64,000 bases of DNA from Cadophora sp. MPI-SDFR-AT-0126 (taxonomy: Eukaryota > Ascomycota > Leotiomycetes > Helotiales > Ploettnerulaceae): contig JAGMVK010000008.1 of the NCBI GenBank assembly GCA_020747065.1, forward strand, positions 1,116,001 through 1,180,000, written 5' to 3'. Below the pieces are notes generated by a model that saw nothing but the letters and a program-made list of their open reading frames with translations, searched no databases and was not told where the DNA came from. How positions within the stretch are numbered: the first letter of the stretch is position 1; each line of letters starts with the position of its first letter. Made by a program: the position numbers and the translations under genes. Positions 9,878 through 21,593 of this stretch are shown piece by piece.

Positions 9878-12839
9878 AAATAGCAAGCTACGAAAATTCT
9901 CCTCATAAAATGAAGTTGAAGCTGCCTTGACTCAACAAGTATTACGAGAATGTTGTTGTGTTGACTCGGCAAAGTTGCCTCAAGCTGCACAGCTTAGCGA
10001 ACACCCCATGCAAGCGAGCCCTCCACTCTCAGTCATCTCAGTGAGCGGAATCCACCGGCATCAAAGTTATGCCAGTAGTATTCCTTAGGATTTAAGATCT
10101 CAGGCACCTCTTGAAACATTGTCACAAGTTTCACCTATCCCGTAGTCTCTAGTCTACGCTCCATTCACAGCACTAAAGCTCAAGTGCCGAACCTTTGCTG
10201 CGTTCATCAGGCCAGGCAACCCAGAGCACCTCCTCCCACTTTTAATCATCCCATTCCACTCCAAGGGTCTTTCTCTATTCAAAGGACGGGATCTCCACAT
10301 GCCAGTGATGGAGGTTCGAAATAGGTTGATCGACGCATTTATTTACTAGATCAGTATTCGAACAACCAGGATGCTTGTGTCACATTATTTTTTTGTCATC
10401 AATTCCATGGCGTGGTATGCCAGGCACTGACGGTGATATTAACGGGTACCTTAAACCGGGGCGAAAAAAGATCAGGTCGAGGTCTAGAACGATCATCTCG
10501 ATGTCATCGAACAATGCGGCATTAACAGCAAAGCACAGCAACGAGACGGAAGGTTTATTACCAAGCCAAATGAACCTCGATAGTCTCGATAACAGCAGAA
10601 CCCGGTTCTGACAACTTGACAGGCTCAACCATCACATCGAGAAGCATGGATTCGCAAAACAGCCAGAAGTGCAAATATTGCAGGGCGTTTGGATTGATTA
10701 TCGTCGATTTATCCGCGCCTATGCGACGATATCCTACTCGGTCGATTCCTACATGTCGTAGTAAGCTACGGTCTCGACCGAAGGAGACACAGACAGACAC
10801 GTCTCTTGGTTGCCTACCTACGCCTTCAATTTACGGGGCATGGAGGGGTAATTCGTCCTGGCCTTATCGATAACGGAATTTATAGTGGATCTGCAACGTG
10901 CGATGTCGTGCGCTTCGGACAATGTGAGGCATATCCTTGTCTCGAGGCGGCGACTGGTCGATCGGTCCTGGTCCTGATGTGATTAACTGGAGTTTGTGTA
11001 TCGAGGCCCAATTTTCTGCTTCCCAGCGCTGTATCAAAAGCTATCTTGCTGGCGATGTTCGAACTGGAGGGATGGCTTCATTGAGGATGACGTTCGATAG
11101 ACTTTTCTTATGACATCAAACCCAAACATCATCTCTTGAGGAAGATGCGGTGAACTAGCTCCGATGCAAGGCGACTGCAACTCAAGCCGCTCGCTTGCAG
11201 CAGCATTGTCCCACGCTTCCCCCAGCTTTAGAGAAGGTTTATGGAAGCTTCTGCACAGTGGAAGGAAGGAAGAAGTAATTAACGAAGCTGGTGTGCAGCA
11301 GGCCGGAAAGGCACCTGGGTAGCACAAAGTCTTATCAGCCCCGTATGGTCAACACGGGCAGGAAGGTGTGCTTGCTGTTCCCCGGTTATGACATCTGGGC
11401 ATTCTGTGGCTATTGCTCTTAACCTCTTAACCTAGGAGGGTGTGGGTGTGGTACCCCCAAGCTACCTACCTTGGAAACCTGCCCTCGCCTAAGATTGATA
11501 CCAAAACATGTGAAAAGACGAATCGAATCGATGACTCTTAGGAATTGGCGTCTGTAAGCCACAGCGTGGGGCTGCATGCACTGGAGGGCCCAAAGAGATG
11601 GCATGGGAGCTGGAAGGAGGCTGTTTGAGGAGCTTATTGGTTAGACGGGGAAAGTCACCTCATCGGCTCGATACTTTTTGGGGGTCGGAGGGGTCTTAGT
11701 ATCCTGGAGATGATGGATGGATTCGTACTTGATGTCCGGAATCGAGGGAACAGTTGCGCTCGTATGTAGGGATGGGGTGATGGAGTGATGGACGACTTTG
11801 TCATTTCCACGGTAGGAGCTGATATAAATAAATATATTGGAGATTGTCTTGTCCTGATATCGGATACGATTTGAGGTGGTGTATCGCTTGTGATGGTGGG
11901 TTGATTGTTGGGAACGTGAGACAGACCTAGGCAATTATAGTATAATATCGGAGAGTGATCGGTATAATACAGCACAGCAGCCGCAAGTGCAATTGCATCG
12001 CATCCAGGAAGTGGGGTGAAGCTGGTACAAGTGCAAGGGGGGATGGATATCATGGTTGCCAGCCATGACTTAACTCGTAACGATCAGGAGAAGGTAGGAA
12101 AGAAATGTGAACAGGTCGATGATTGTTTTGAAATCTTTCTTTGGGGTATTGAGTGAAGAACAAAGTAAATAATAACAATAATAAGTGTTGAGCTGCACTT
12201 ACTAGTCACCTTTTACGGGGAGTAGAGCTTCTTACCTTGGCTTGCCCCTCGCCTCGCCAACAACGCTGCCTTCTACGGGAAGTCAATCCACAACCCCTCC
12301 AACGGCATCGGCACCATCCCGACAGTGATGCTTCCACTACAACCACTACTATTGCAGGCAACGCAACCCTCAAACACCACTCACAGCTTCTTCGTGACAG
12401 TGCTACTTGAGTCGTCTCTCAAGACTGGTGCAGCTCCCCTCCACCAGCAAACACCAGCCGTTTCAACTCTGCAGCTTTCTCTGTTACCCTGCTCTAGCTC
12501 TTCCTGCTCTTTACGATTCAATTGGATTCGACTTGTCCTCTTATGGCAATATTACCACCTACCTTATTTGCACTCTCGATCCCTTCTTCCCTGTCTCCCG
12601 GTCTCTGAGCCAATTGCAACCAGCCCACCCTCGCCAAATCCGATCCGGGCCAGAAGCAGTGCTATCCAGTCCAAGCAAAGCAAACAACCCAGCCAGCCAG
12701 CCAGCCACCCCCCGTCCCGCCCGCATCCCAGAAGTAAAAAAATTCAAGAGGGAGCAAATATCTTACTACTACTACTTACCGGTCCGATCACCTCACCTCA
12801 CGTCGGCCTTCCCCTTCTCTCCTCTCTTCTTTCTTCACG
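9878..12839. other. 3-kb gene-free stretch
   Basis: I see no coding frame with family resemblance or a workable splice chain on either strand. From about 12320 the plus strand becomes strongly pyrimidine-rich, as expected for a promoter and 5' leader of the gene starting at 12840. Frames of 172-174 codons there are products of that composition. Confidence 0.55.
12689..12707. repeat. (CCAG)n microsatellite
   Basis: Four and three-quarter tandem CCAG units lie about 135 bp upstream of the APRT start codon, within the pyrimidine-rich leader or promoter. The repeat is too short to suggest more than a simple-sequence tract. Confidence 0.8.
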
Positions 12840-13740
12840 ATGACCTCTCAAATCACCGATACTATCAAGGACAATGCCACGAGACCAGAGTCCCAGTCCG
12901 CCTCCTCTTCCTCCCGTACCGCCGAACGTAAGATATGCCCCTCCTTCCTGTTCGGATTTTGCTTTTTCCAGTGCAGAACCACCAACGAGTAAGAAACAGT
13001 GCTGACATCCTGTGCTTTGCAGTCGCCAGTACAAAGAAGAAACTGTAAGTTTACCGGTTGCAGTTTATTTCCACATATTGAGTATTTTCTGAGTACTTTT
13101 CACCAAAAAGTGCTTGGCAGATATTTACAAACAACTGATTGACCTTTCCACAGCCACACATCTCTTCGAAACTTCCCCGATTTTCCTATAAAAGGAATTG
13201 ATTTCGTCGACATCCTCCCTCTCTTCGCCGACTTCGAAGTCCACACCCAACTCATCCGTGCCCTCGAGCTCGAGGTCCTGCAGTTCAGCAATGGAGTCAA
13301 GCCAGACGTCGTAGTCGGACTCGATGCGCGAGGCTTCCTCTTCGGACCAAGTCTAGCCCTACGTCTCGGAGCTGGCTTCGCACCTGTTCGAAAGCGCGGA
13401 AAGCTGCCTGGTCCTACATCCGAGGCTTCGTTCGAGAAGGAATATGGTCAGGATTTCTTCCAGATCCAGGCGGATGCTATCAAGAAGGGGCAGAAGGTGT
13501 TGGTGGTTGACGATATCATTGCAACTGGTACGCAGAACCATACACGAGGGCATTACATGAAGCAGGGGATAATGGCTAATTAATACAATAGGAGGATCTG
13601 CTGCAGCAGCCGGTCAACTCGTCCAGCAACTCGGCGGCGACCTACTCGGGTTCCTCTTCATCCTCGAACTCGACTTCCTGAAGGGCCGCGATAAGCTCCC
13701 CGCACCAGTCGTAACTCTCCTCTCGGACGACACGAAATAA
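12840..13740 (+). CDS. APT1: adenine phosphoribosyltransferase
   Basis: Four exons (12840-12927, 13023-13044, 13154-13527, 13592-13740) encode 210 aa. The enzyme converts adenine and PRPP to AMP and pyrophosphate in cytosolic purine salvage. The core starts with [18 protein letters not shown] and continues with [19 protein letters not shown] and [10 protein letters not shown]. The PRPP-binding loop [14 protein letters not shown] has its Thr-Gly-Gly split by the last intron. The second exon is only 22 nt long. The first about 40 residues are Ser/Thr-rich and variable, as often seen in fungal copies. All boundaries are GT-AG and phase-consistent. The family match is strong and nothing essential is missing. 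Confidence 0.96.
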
Positions 13741-15256
13741 ATGAAACCGAAATCAAATCTCTGCATTTACAACAACTTCTGGATATCTCTGTTTTCAGGA
13801 CGGGGTGGCTTGTTTGTCTCTCTTTGGCGTTTGGAGGATCGTGGGACACATTCGACATAGACAGCATTGCATTTCAAAGTCTCGAGATACAAGGGTCCGG
13901 ATGCACAGCGAGCGACGTATTTAATGGTGGGAATGGTATGCATACAGACTTAACATTTTTGGGAAACGTGGGAGGAATGAAGGTGTGGATGAATGGATAT
14001 GTGACATAGCGCACTTGCAAGCATGCTACATTTGCACTTTTGCGTACCTTCCGAGGCAAGTCCTCAAGATGAACGAACAACATCAGAAAAGTTTTTCCTG
14101 CAAGTTTTCAACTCCGTTGCCATCCAATCGCCCTTTTTGACGGGAGTTGCATGAAGAGCTGTCCCGCGAGTCAGGGTTGACAAGAAAAATAATTTGTTGA
14201 GCAGGGACACCAGTCAGCCAGTATTCACAATGGACGCCCTTCTCAATCTCCTTGTTACTCGTCGCATGCTCTCAAGCTAGGATGTGTGACTGCTATCGTG
14301 AACTGATAGAACTCAGCTCAAAGTCTGCTCGATAGACAATGTGGTACCCCGCTATGAGGGGTAAATCGCTCACGTGAGTATATTTAATGTCCTGTTTTTC
14401 TGCAAATATTGTTTCTTCTATTCAGCAAAGAGAATTGCCTTTTGGGGTAAAGGATTGCGGTCCTCAAATTTCTACGTCTGAGATTCCCAATTTCAAGGCC
14501 TTTCACATGCTGTGTCTGCTTCTTTCTGCCTCTCGTTCCTTCCATGTGAAATACCACGGCAGTATGCATCCTGAGCGTACGAAAGTACAAGGTATACGTT
14601 TGCAATGTTCTAGGTAGTTGTAGCATAGCTAGTTTGGCTTGATACCAGTATCTTCGCCAAAGTCCCTGACATACTGAGTGATGCTTACTTCCAGCTCTAG
14701 GTACGTATGAACCAAGTCTTGGTTAATCATTCGTAACAAGCATATTACAAGGAGTTTAATGAAGGACGACAGTTGGACAAGGTTTCTGTTAGTGACCTTC
14801 CATCTACTTTGATAGCATGAAAGGGGTAGGGTAAGTATTTATATGACTTGCAGACTTGAGGATGTTGGTGGAGAGAAACTCTAAGGCCATTGTACGAAAC
14901 TAGAATGTCTTCACTAGCCATTAAATATGTGAGGTAGCTCATAACTAATGATTCCAATTGATGCCTGACTGAACATTTATGAACAGAAAAAGCTCGAAAC
15001 TACAAATGTCCTGGACAAAAGAGTGATAAAGCCAAGGCAAACCTATTTCGCTTATCTTCACGTGTCAAAAAATAAACTTTCATTGCCGAAGTCATCCCGA
15101 GTATCAACATCCCAGCCAAAGCAGCACAGCTCACCTCACATGTGTCGCAGCCCTCCTCTCCACTGCCTCGCAACCTCAGCAAAAATGCTCGCATCCCATC
15201 TGTACATATAGTGCGAGAAATCAAGCACACACAAACCCCATCAGCATTGCTTTGTT
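13741..15256. other. intergenic, no supported gene
   Basis: This stretch holds the 3' flank of APRT and the upstream region of the membrane-protein gene. Frames of 60-80 codons exist on both strands, but none resembles a known family or forms a splice chain. From about 15100 the plus strand becomes C-rich, consistent with a promoter or leader. Confidence 0.5.
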
Positions 15257-17292
15257 ATGCCGTCCTTCTTCGCCTTTCAACAAGGCACCGAATCCCGCCT
15301 GCTGCCCGCCAGCGAGAGCTCCCCTTTACTAGGCCGCTTCCGCGCCGTTCCCGACGCGCAGCGACGAGCTCGGAGGAGCAACAGCGGCGGCTTCCTTGGA
15401 AGCTTGACTGGTGGGAGGGGCTTGGGACGTCGGTATAGTCTTGTTTTTGGAGGGGCCGGTGCTGGGGACGATGATAGTGATGAGGGGGATTTGGTGGATG
15501 GGGAGGATATGGGGGCTTTGAAGAGGTGGGGGAGGACGCAGAGGGATCTTTGGCTGGAACCGAAGCAGGCTGTTGTGGCGAGGGTAGTGGATAAGTGGTG
15601 GACTAGGTGGGCGGTTCTTGCTGTGCTGCCGGCTGTTTTGGTGAGTGGTGTAGACTTTGGAGTTGGATTTGGATATGGGAGGGAAAGACTTGATGGGATC
15701 GAGGCTAATGGTTTGCAGGCTGTTGCATGGTGTGCCTTACCTTTTCCACAATACGAATTGCCGGACGACGATGAAGCCGATGTGTTTGCTGCGTTAGGAC
15801 ATAAAACGCCAGGTCACGGAGAAGCTCTAGTAGAGATAAACTTCTGGTTCTTCTTATTCGTGTACTACGGATTCTACAATCTGACGGCACTGATGTGGAT
15901 TACGAAAGTTTTCAATATCTACAGTCTGAATTGGTAAATCTCTTCCCTGCAGATCATATGCAACATTCTCACAATATGCAGGTGGCCGGAAAGTCTAGGA
16001 TTTCCATTTACTGTTTCCGTCATAGCAGCTATCTCGGTAGCTGTCCCAATTCCAATATACTACTTCCCGCAACTCCGTCAGTTCACAGTACACAACACTG
16101 CATGGATATGTTGGACTTTCTTCACAATGGGTATGCCTCTAATATTGGCATGCGGTATTCTCCTCAACCATGAGCGGCATCTCGGTCTTCGGAATTCGTT
16201 ATCAGATACGCAGCGAATATTCACTTCATCTTGGTGGACTGGAGATAATGACACCTTTTCTGGGAGAGAACGTCCTCGGAGACCACAAGCTCAACAGTCT
16301 ATTTTCGATCCAAATGCGCCACTTGAAGTTGCACTGGCATCAGACAGTAATCGTGAACGAGACAGAAACCTTGCGTTAAGAAAACGATGGCTACCGGCTA
16401 GTTTCATGCGATTCATTTGGTTCTGTGCTGCTCTCTACATTGCTATGATGGCATATGTGTTGGGAGAAGCTTATGCGGAGATTTATCTGAGAACCCTGCC
16501 ACACAACACATTCCAAACGATTGTTTATGTCTACACCTGGGTAGTAACAGTTCACTTGCTAGATGCTCTGACAGGCTGGATATTGGGAGGCAACGAGGGC
16601 GAGAGAGTTGGAAGCTACCCTTTGGGATGGATTTTCAAGCTGTAAGCTCCACTGATCCGCTTCCCTGGAACTCAAACTAACTATTGCAAAGTTACTTCTT
16701 ACTTACCTATCAAACCTACGTCCGTGCCTTGTACGCCCGCCTACGTTCTCCGCAGCAATTCATCCTGCTCCAAGTCCTCTCATCCAGCCTCCTCATCATC
16801 CTCGCCCCTTTGACAATCTCAAAGCCCTTTCACTACGTCATTTCGGTTCTGTCCATCAACGGTCAGACTCTCCATGAATACCAGAAATTCTGCGCCAGAA
16901 ACATCTTTCTGCGCTCTGCCGCCGAGAATGTTTCTATGCTAGCATTTCTCGGATCGATTCTAGTATTGCATTACGGCAGCAACAAAGACGTTTACCCGTA
17001 TTTTGCATTTGATCGAAAGCCCGCTGGGGACGTCAATCCAGGTCCCATTGCTGGCGGAGATGCTTATGATTTTGGATTGACGTTCTATGCCTCGATCGTG
17101 ACATGGGCATGCGAAATTGTGGCAGCATGGGTCGTACGCCGGATTCTTTGGTATGGGTGGAATGTTGACGTGACAGGCGAGGCCAAGCAGGACCTGGGGA
17201 CGTGGCCAGAACTTTTACCTACAGGTGTTGTGGTCATGGTTCATGTGCTCCAGAACATGTTATTCTCCATCGTGCGGTTGAGATTTCATTGA
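15257..17292 (+). CDS. fungal multi-pass membrane protein, unknown function
   Basis: Four exons (15257-15640, 15719-15933, 15982-16641, 16692-17292) encode 619 aa. About ten hydrophobic segments are visible, for example FWFFLFVYYGFYNLTALMW, ICWTFFTMGMPLILACGILL and LQVLSSSLLIILAPLTI. The N-terminal about 125 residues are hydrophilic and rich in Arg, Gly and Asp. A long cytosol-like loop with RERPRRPQAQQSIF lies between helices 4 and 5. The first intron is 78 nt, stop-free and in frame, so unspliced mRNA would add 26 residues. I take it as an intron because of its GTGAGT donor and TTGCAG acceptor, and because removal joins PAVL to AVAWCALPFPQ. The overall pattern is of a conserved Pezizomycotina protein, but I cannot name its role. 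Confidence 0.8.
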
Positions 17293-17959
17293 TGAAGATT
17301 GAGGGGTGTGGGGGGTTTTCTTGTTCTTTTCTGCATAGCCTGCGAAACGTCTTTTTTGACGGTGATGGTTGGATGCCGTGTTTTGCATTTCTCAGCGTGG
17401 AGTTTTTTCGTGGTGTGCAGTTTCCATTTGATACCCTGTTCGTTCAATGCGGTTCTAGAAGAGTTGGTGGAATTTACATACCCAAGTTAATTTTAATCAT
17501 GATGTGTTGATGAGATTCTCTTTCATTTCTTACTTCGTCAATTGCTGTGTCAGGCTCGATACGTTCAACCTGGCTCTTGCTGTCTTCTAATTGAAGAGAT
17601 AGCTGGACAGTCCAGTGGTATCATCGTCCAATTTCAGACAATCGCAACGCCATGTCTTGCCTGAGCTTAAGCCTCACGACCTATCCATTGGATGTCGCGA
17701 TTTTATCCTTCATTAAGGACGATCATGCCTCTCTTGAAATCGACCTTGCAAAAAGCTTGGTCACTGATTTGGTGCTCAACACGGCAGAGCGTGAATGCCA
17801 AGACCTCGTGGCTTGAAGCTGAGCATCCCTTTCGAAAACCTAGGTTCGGTCGTTCAGCCTCGTGTATTGAGTAACTCTTTTATCATCAGCTATTTCCCAT
17901 GAAAGGCGGTAGATTTAAGTTCCCTTAAATCTTCTCTCAACGAACAGCAAAACACCAAG
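17293..17959. other. intergenic between membrane protein and Cys-rich secreted protein
   Basis: This contains the 3' flank of the membrane-protein gene and the promoter of the gene at 17960. No additional coding signal was recognised. A CCCTTAAATCTTC stretch about 30 nt upstream of 17960 is A/T-rich but not a clear TATA box. Confidence 0.5.
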
Positions 17960-18800
17960 ATGCTGCACTCCTTCCCCTCCTCGCTCCTCTTTCTCCTGGG
18001 CTTCTTTGGCCTCAATGTAGCTCAAACCGTAGCACCGTTTCCAACCCATGACTGCAGCAACCAGATTGTCTACACTGGTTCTACTGCCTGCGATAATGTC
18101 TTGACAGCCTGTTGTGGAGCACCCGGAGTGTGCTGTGCAGGTGGCTGCTGCCCCTTCGACGCGATCTGCGTCTTCGAGGGGACTGCAGATGAAGCGTGCT
18201 GTCCCATATCGGATAGCACAGCTTGTGGAGCTGCTGCACCTGTAAGTGATATCTGATACTCCATTTTCGTCAGAATTGCTGAGCAGTAGCGATTAACGAA
18301 TACATGAATGCCGGCTAACACGATAACCCAAGCCCTCCACAACTCCAAAAACCTGCCCTGAACCCTTCGCCGCCAACATCCCCTGCTCAGGAGTCGACTC
18401 CAGCTGGTACTGCGATGCCGGCTGCACCTGTGCCGTCAACATAGACGGCGGCTGCAATTGCCTCGCCAACAGCGGCTGTATTCCATCAGGCTCGTCGTCT
18501 TCCTCAACACTACCTGATACTCCGACGAGCTCGTCTGTAGAGCCGGAACCAGCAGCTTCGTCTTCATCCGAATCGGATGTAGAGAGCCAGACTACTAGCT
18601 CCGATGCGGAAAGTACGACGACCTCGGATAGTGTGGTTACGACTACCAGCTCGAGCGGCGTGGTGACTTCGACTGTTACTTCGGATGGGGCGGCGGCGGC
18701 GACGACGACGAGTCCAGGTAATGGTGCGGAGAGATTGAATGCTTGGGAGAGCTTAGGAAATATGGTTGGACCCCTGGTGGCTATTATTGCTTTGGCTTGA
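17960..18800 (+). CDS. cysteine-rich secreted protein, probably GPI-anchored
   Basis: Two exons (17960-18241 and 18333-18800) encode 249 aa. A clear signal peptide opens the protein (SFPSSLLFLLGFFGLNVAQT). Residues about 32-155 hold many cysteines, including several CC doublets (TACCGAPGVCCAGGCCP, EACCP) and, after the intron, CDAGCTCAVNIDGGCNC. A Ser/Thr-rich stalk follows at about 160-220, and the C-terminus is a short hydrophobic tail (MVGPLVAIIALA) of the GPI-attachment kind. A cell-wall or plasma-membrane surface protein is the natural reading. The cysteine spacing does not look like CFEM or hydrophobin. Function is unknown, and an effector-like role is speculation. Confidence 0.85.
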
Positions 18801-19332
18801 GGTCAGATTTCCTGTAGTCTGAAGAGAAGTAAAAAGGTTACTCTTTGGACTAATCAATTGTGTTTTGATTCATATCCGCTTTCTAATTATATCGAATGAG
18901 AGAAAGCACTGGAAGTGATCGCAGGATTGTACTTAATATGACCTCCATTTGAAAGGAATGAATGGCAATAGTTTCTCACTTATGTCATGGCAACGCGATG
19001 TTTTGATCGCTGCCAAGGACTTTACCTCGCTTCCAATTCTCGCTTCGACAAGTAACAGCCAAGCAAAACAAAAACAATCACCTGCACACCAGAAAACAAG
19101 TCCCAGAAGAATCATAGTTGGATCAAACATGTTTCTTGAGATCTGTAGATGAACACTTACAAATCATCAATCTCTTTCAAGTCAACAGCCAATAGATCGT
19201 AATCTGGTCGGAGGAAGATGCGGAGCTTAGATGAGTCACTTGGTACATTTGATCGAATCTGATTATAAGGTTGTATTGGGCGGCATCCTTTTAAGATTGA
19301 AACGATGCAAAATTAGTTCCAACGCCATAATA
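18801..19332. other. convergent 3' flank, nothing recognised
   Basis: This lies between the stop codons of two convergent genes. The short frames on both strands here are shadows of one another and match no known family. Confidence 0.6.
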
Positions 19333-21593
19333 TCAACTTTGTAAGGCAAGCAATGCGAAGTGGCCCCCAACGACAGGTCTGGCAGTAAATCCGCCTCCAA
19401 AGCTATTTTCACATCAGCATTTTCCCTCTCTTCCAGAAAACAAGAAAAACTCACTCTCCAGTTTGAACATCATACCAATCGGTTAGAGCCTTGTTAGTTG
19501 GAGTCTCGTTAATCCACGTCGCCAAATCCGAAATAAACATTGTCTTCGTCGAGTCCGACGCGATGGCAGCAGTCCACATTTCCCAGTCGCTCTTCGTATA
19601 GTTGTGTCTTGTATCCAGTGGCACGCCATACTTCTGTTCGACCGTTGGGTAAAATGCGCTCTGCATATCGTACACGCTCTGAGGGACGAAGTTGAGGTCC
19701 AATAGCCTGTCACCGTACAAGTTGTAGAGCAGGCCATGTGTGTCGTTCATGCCGTATGCGAGAGTGGTGTGTGGTGGATTGGCATCATGGGCAATTCCTA
19801 GCGTCTGCCATTGTGTAATGTAGTCTTGAGCGATATTCGTATAGTTTGCTCCATCTACTGAGTTTCCCGTCAAGTTTGCGATCACTGCCATGGCTTGAAT
19901 TCCAATGATTCCTTTCAGAGCAAGATCAGTTTGGTTTGCAAGGCTACCAGCAAAGTCGTCAGTTGAGATCTGATCGGCTGGAATCAGGGCTTCGTCGATG
20001 AGATATTGGGTCCATTGTTTCAGGATATCGTAGTGCTGGCTGAGGTACGCATTGTCGTTATTCCTTTGCGCATATGCCAGTGTCATGATGAGCATATTCC
20101 CGCACTCTTCTAAAGGCTGTGGCTCGTCTTTTCCATCAGGATGGCCAGTGGCATTCGGATAGTGAGCACCGAGATCGTGCATCGAGTACCTATTGGGATA
20201 CTGGCCGGACTCCTGATTCTCGAAAAGAGGATCAAGCATCAATTTAGCGAGGGAGGGTTGAAGATACAGAAGGATCGGGTAGAATGGGAAGATAACGTCC
20301 ACTGTCTGTGTGTTCCCGTCCGAACTGATCTCCTTCAGGAAGAGATATTGTTTACTAGAGTTGCCAACTAGCTGCGTGGCGCCCAGTGCCTGTCGAGCTG
20401 ATAGAGAGGTGATCATCAAATAATCTTGCCCACCTGCAGCAATGGAGTCTGTTGCAATCTTGCTATCAAGCGCAGTCGCAGTGCTTGATGCTGTGCTATA
20501 ATCGTTATAGACAAATGAAAGCTTAGGGTGTCAGTATCAAGTTTGCACGATGCTGGGTGTTTACTTACAGCTTCTGTCTCGCTTGAGAAGTAGCTCGTCC
20601 ACAACGAAGCAAGTGGCACAACACCAGTAGCACCGTCAAATTGAATGGCTTGTTCTTGTGTAAGGCCAATGGTATACAGAGTATTGACAGATCCAGTGAC
20701 TGCGCCGAGGTCTACTGAGAATCCGAAGACTGGGTAGTTTTGATTGATGGGCCTATAGTTCGTATCTTTGGTGTTGGCCAGTTTTCCGTTGGACTGGAAA
20801 GCCCCACGAACATCCACATCAGCACCAGATTGATAAGTGAGCTCACCAGAGTCTTTGGTAGCCCAGTACCAGTATCCCCAGTCAGCTTGGTCGTTTGTCT
20901 CGCTGAATTCCAATTGTGTTTGTCGGTAGACCCTGTGGAACGCAATATCGTCGCTCGTGACGTCGTATTCCCATTGTGCGACTGAAGAGTGGTCACCAGC
21001 TACCCATTCTAGGCAATTCGTCAGTCCCATGCATCTCAATTTGAAGGAAGAAGTTACCAGCAGATATGTCAGTGTAAAGTTGCACATCATGTGAGTTCCC
21101 ATCCGAAGATTGTACACCAACATCTAGGTATGAAAAGATCAGAGATTGCCGTTTCTGGTCCTCCGGGGTGATAGGCGACAGAAACGTGATATTCATCTCG
21201 ACCTTCCCACCAACATCCATGGTAAAGACACTTCTGGTCGAAGTATACTCAAATGCTTTCTGGGTGACGCTTTGAGGTCCAGGATTTCCCATCCATGTGT
21301 AGGTCGTTCCATCTACCATTATCATGCCTACCCAGGCAGCTATTTGACCTCTTGGGACTTTGTCAGTCATTGCTTTCATAACATGAAATGCATACATACG
21401 CCCAGAATTGCGAATACTGTCCAGCCAAAAATCCTCCATTTCCGCCGTCACTCCCAGCGAACTGGTAAAGATTCAAATAAGGTGACTTGACTGCAAGAGG
21501 AATCGCAGGCGGCCGTGCAGGAGAGAAGGTCCATGCTGAAGTGATTTCGAGAATCGTTACTGAAAGTGCGAGAATTCTGCCGAAGGTGTTCAT
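19333..21593 (-). CDS. gtaA: secreted glutaminase, GtaA family
   Basis: Five exons (21593-21400, 21350-21058, 21008-20569, 20521-19455, 19402-19333) join in frame into 687 aa. The protein begins with a signal peptide (ILALSVTILEITSAWTFSPA). It then follows the fungal GtaA glutaminase layout: an N-terminal beta-rich region with PPAIPLAVKSPYLN, VDGTTYTWMGNPGP and EWVAGDHSSVAQWEYDV, then an alpha-helical toroid. Hallmarks of the latter are FPFYPILLY, YSMHDLGAHYPNATGHPDG, EECGNMLIM, NQTDLALKGIIGI, GYGVPLDTRHNYTKSDWEMW-like text and the final TARPVVGGHFALLAL. The enzyme hydrolyses extracellular L-glutamine to glutamate and ammonia, and many NXS/T sites fit secretion. The last exon of 70 nt completes the conserved C-terminus, which would be missed if the gene were ended at 19451. 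Assignment is from family knowledge. Confidence 0.93.

Noticed and set aside
12325..12931. Two overlapping plus-strand frames of 172-174 codons
   Set aside because: Their composition is dictated by the C/T-rich leader of the APRT gene, and the true start with the expected exon chain is at 12840.
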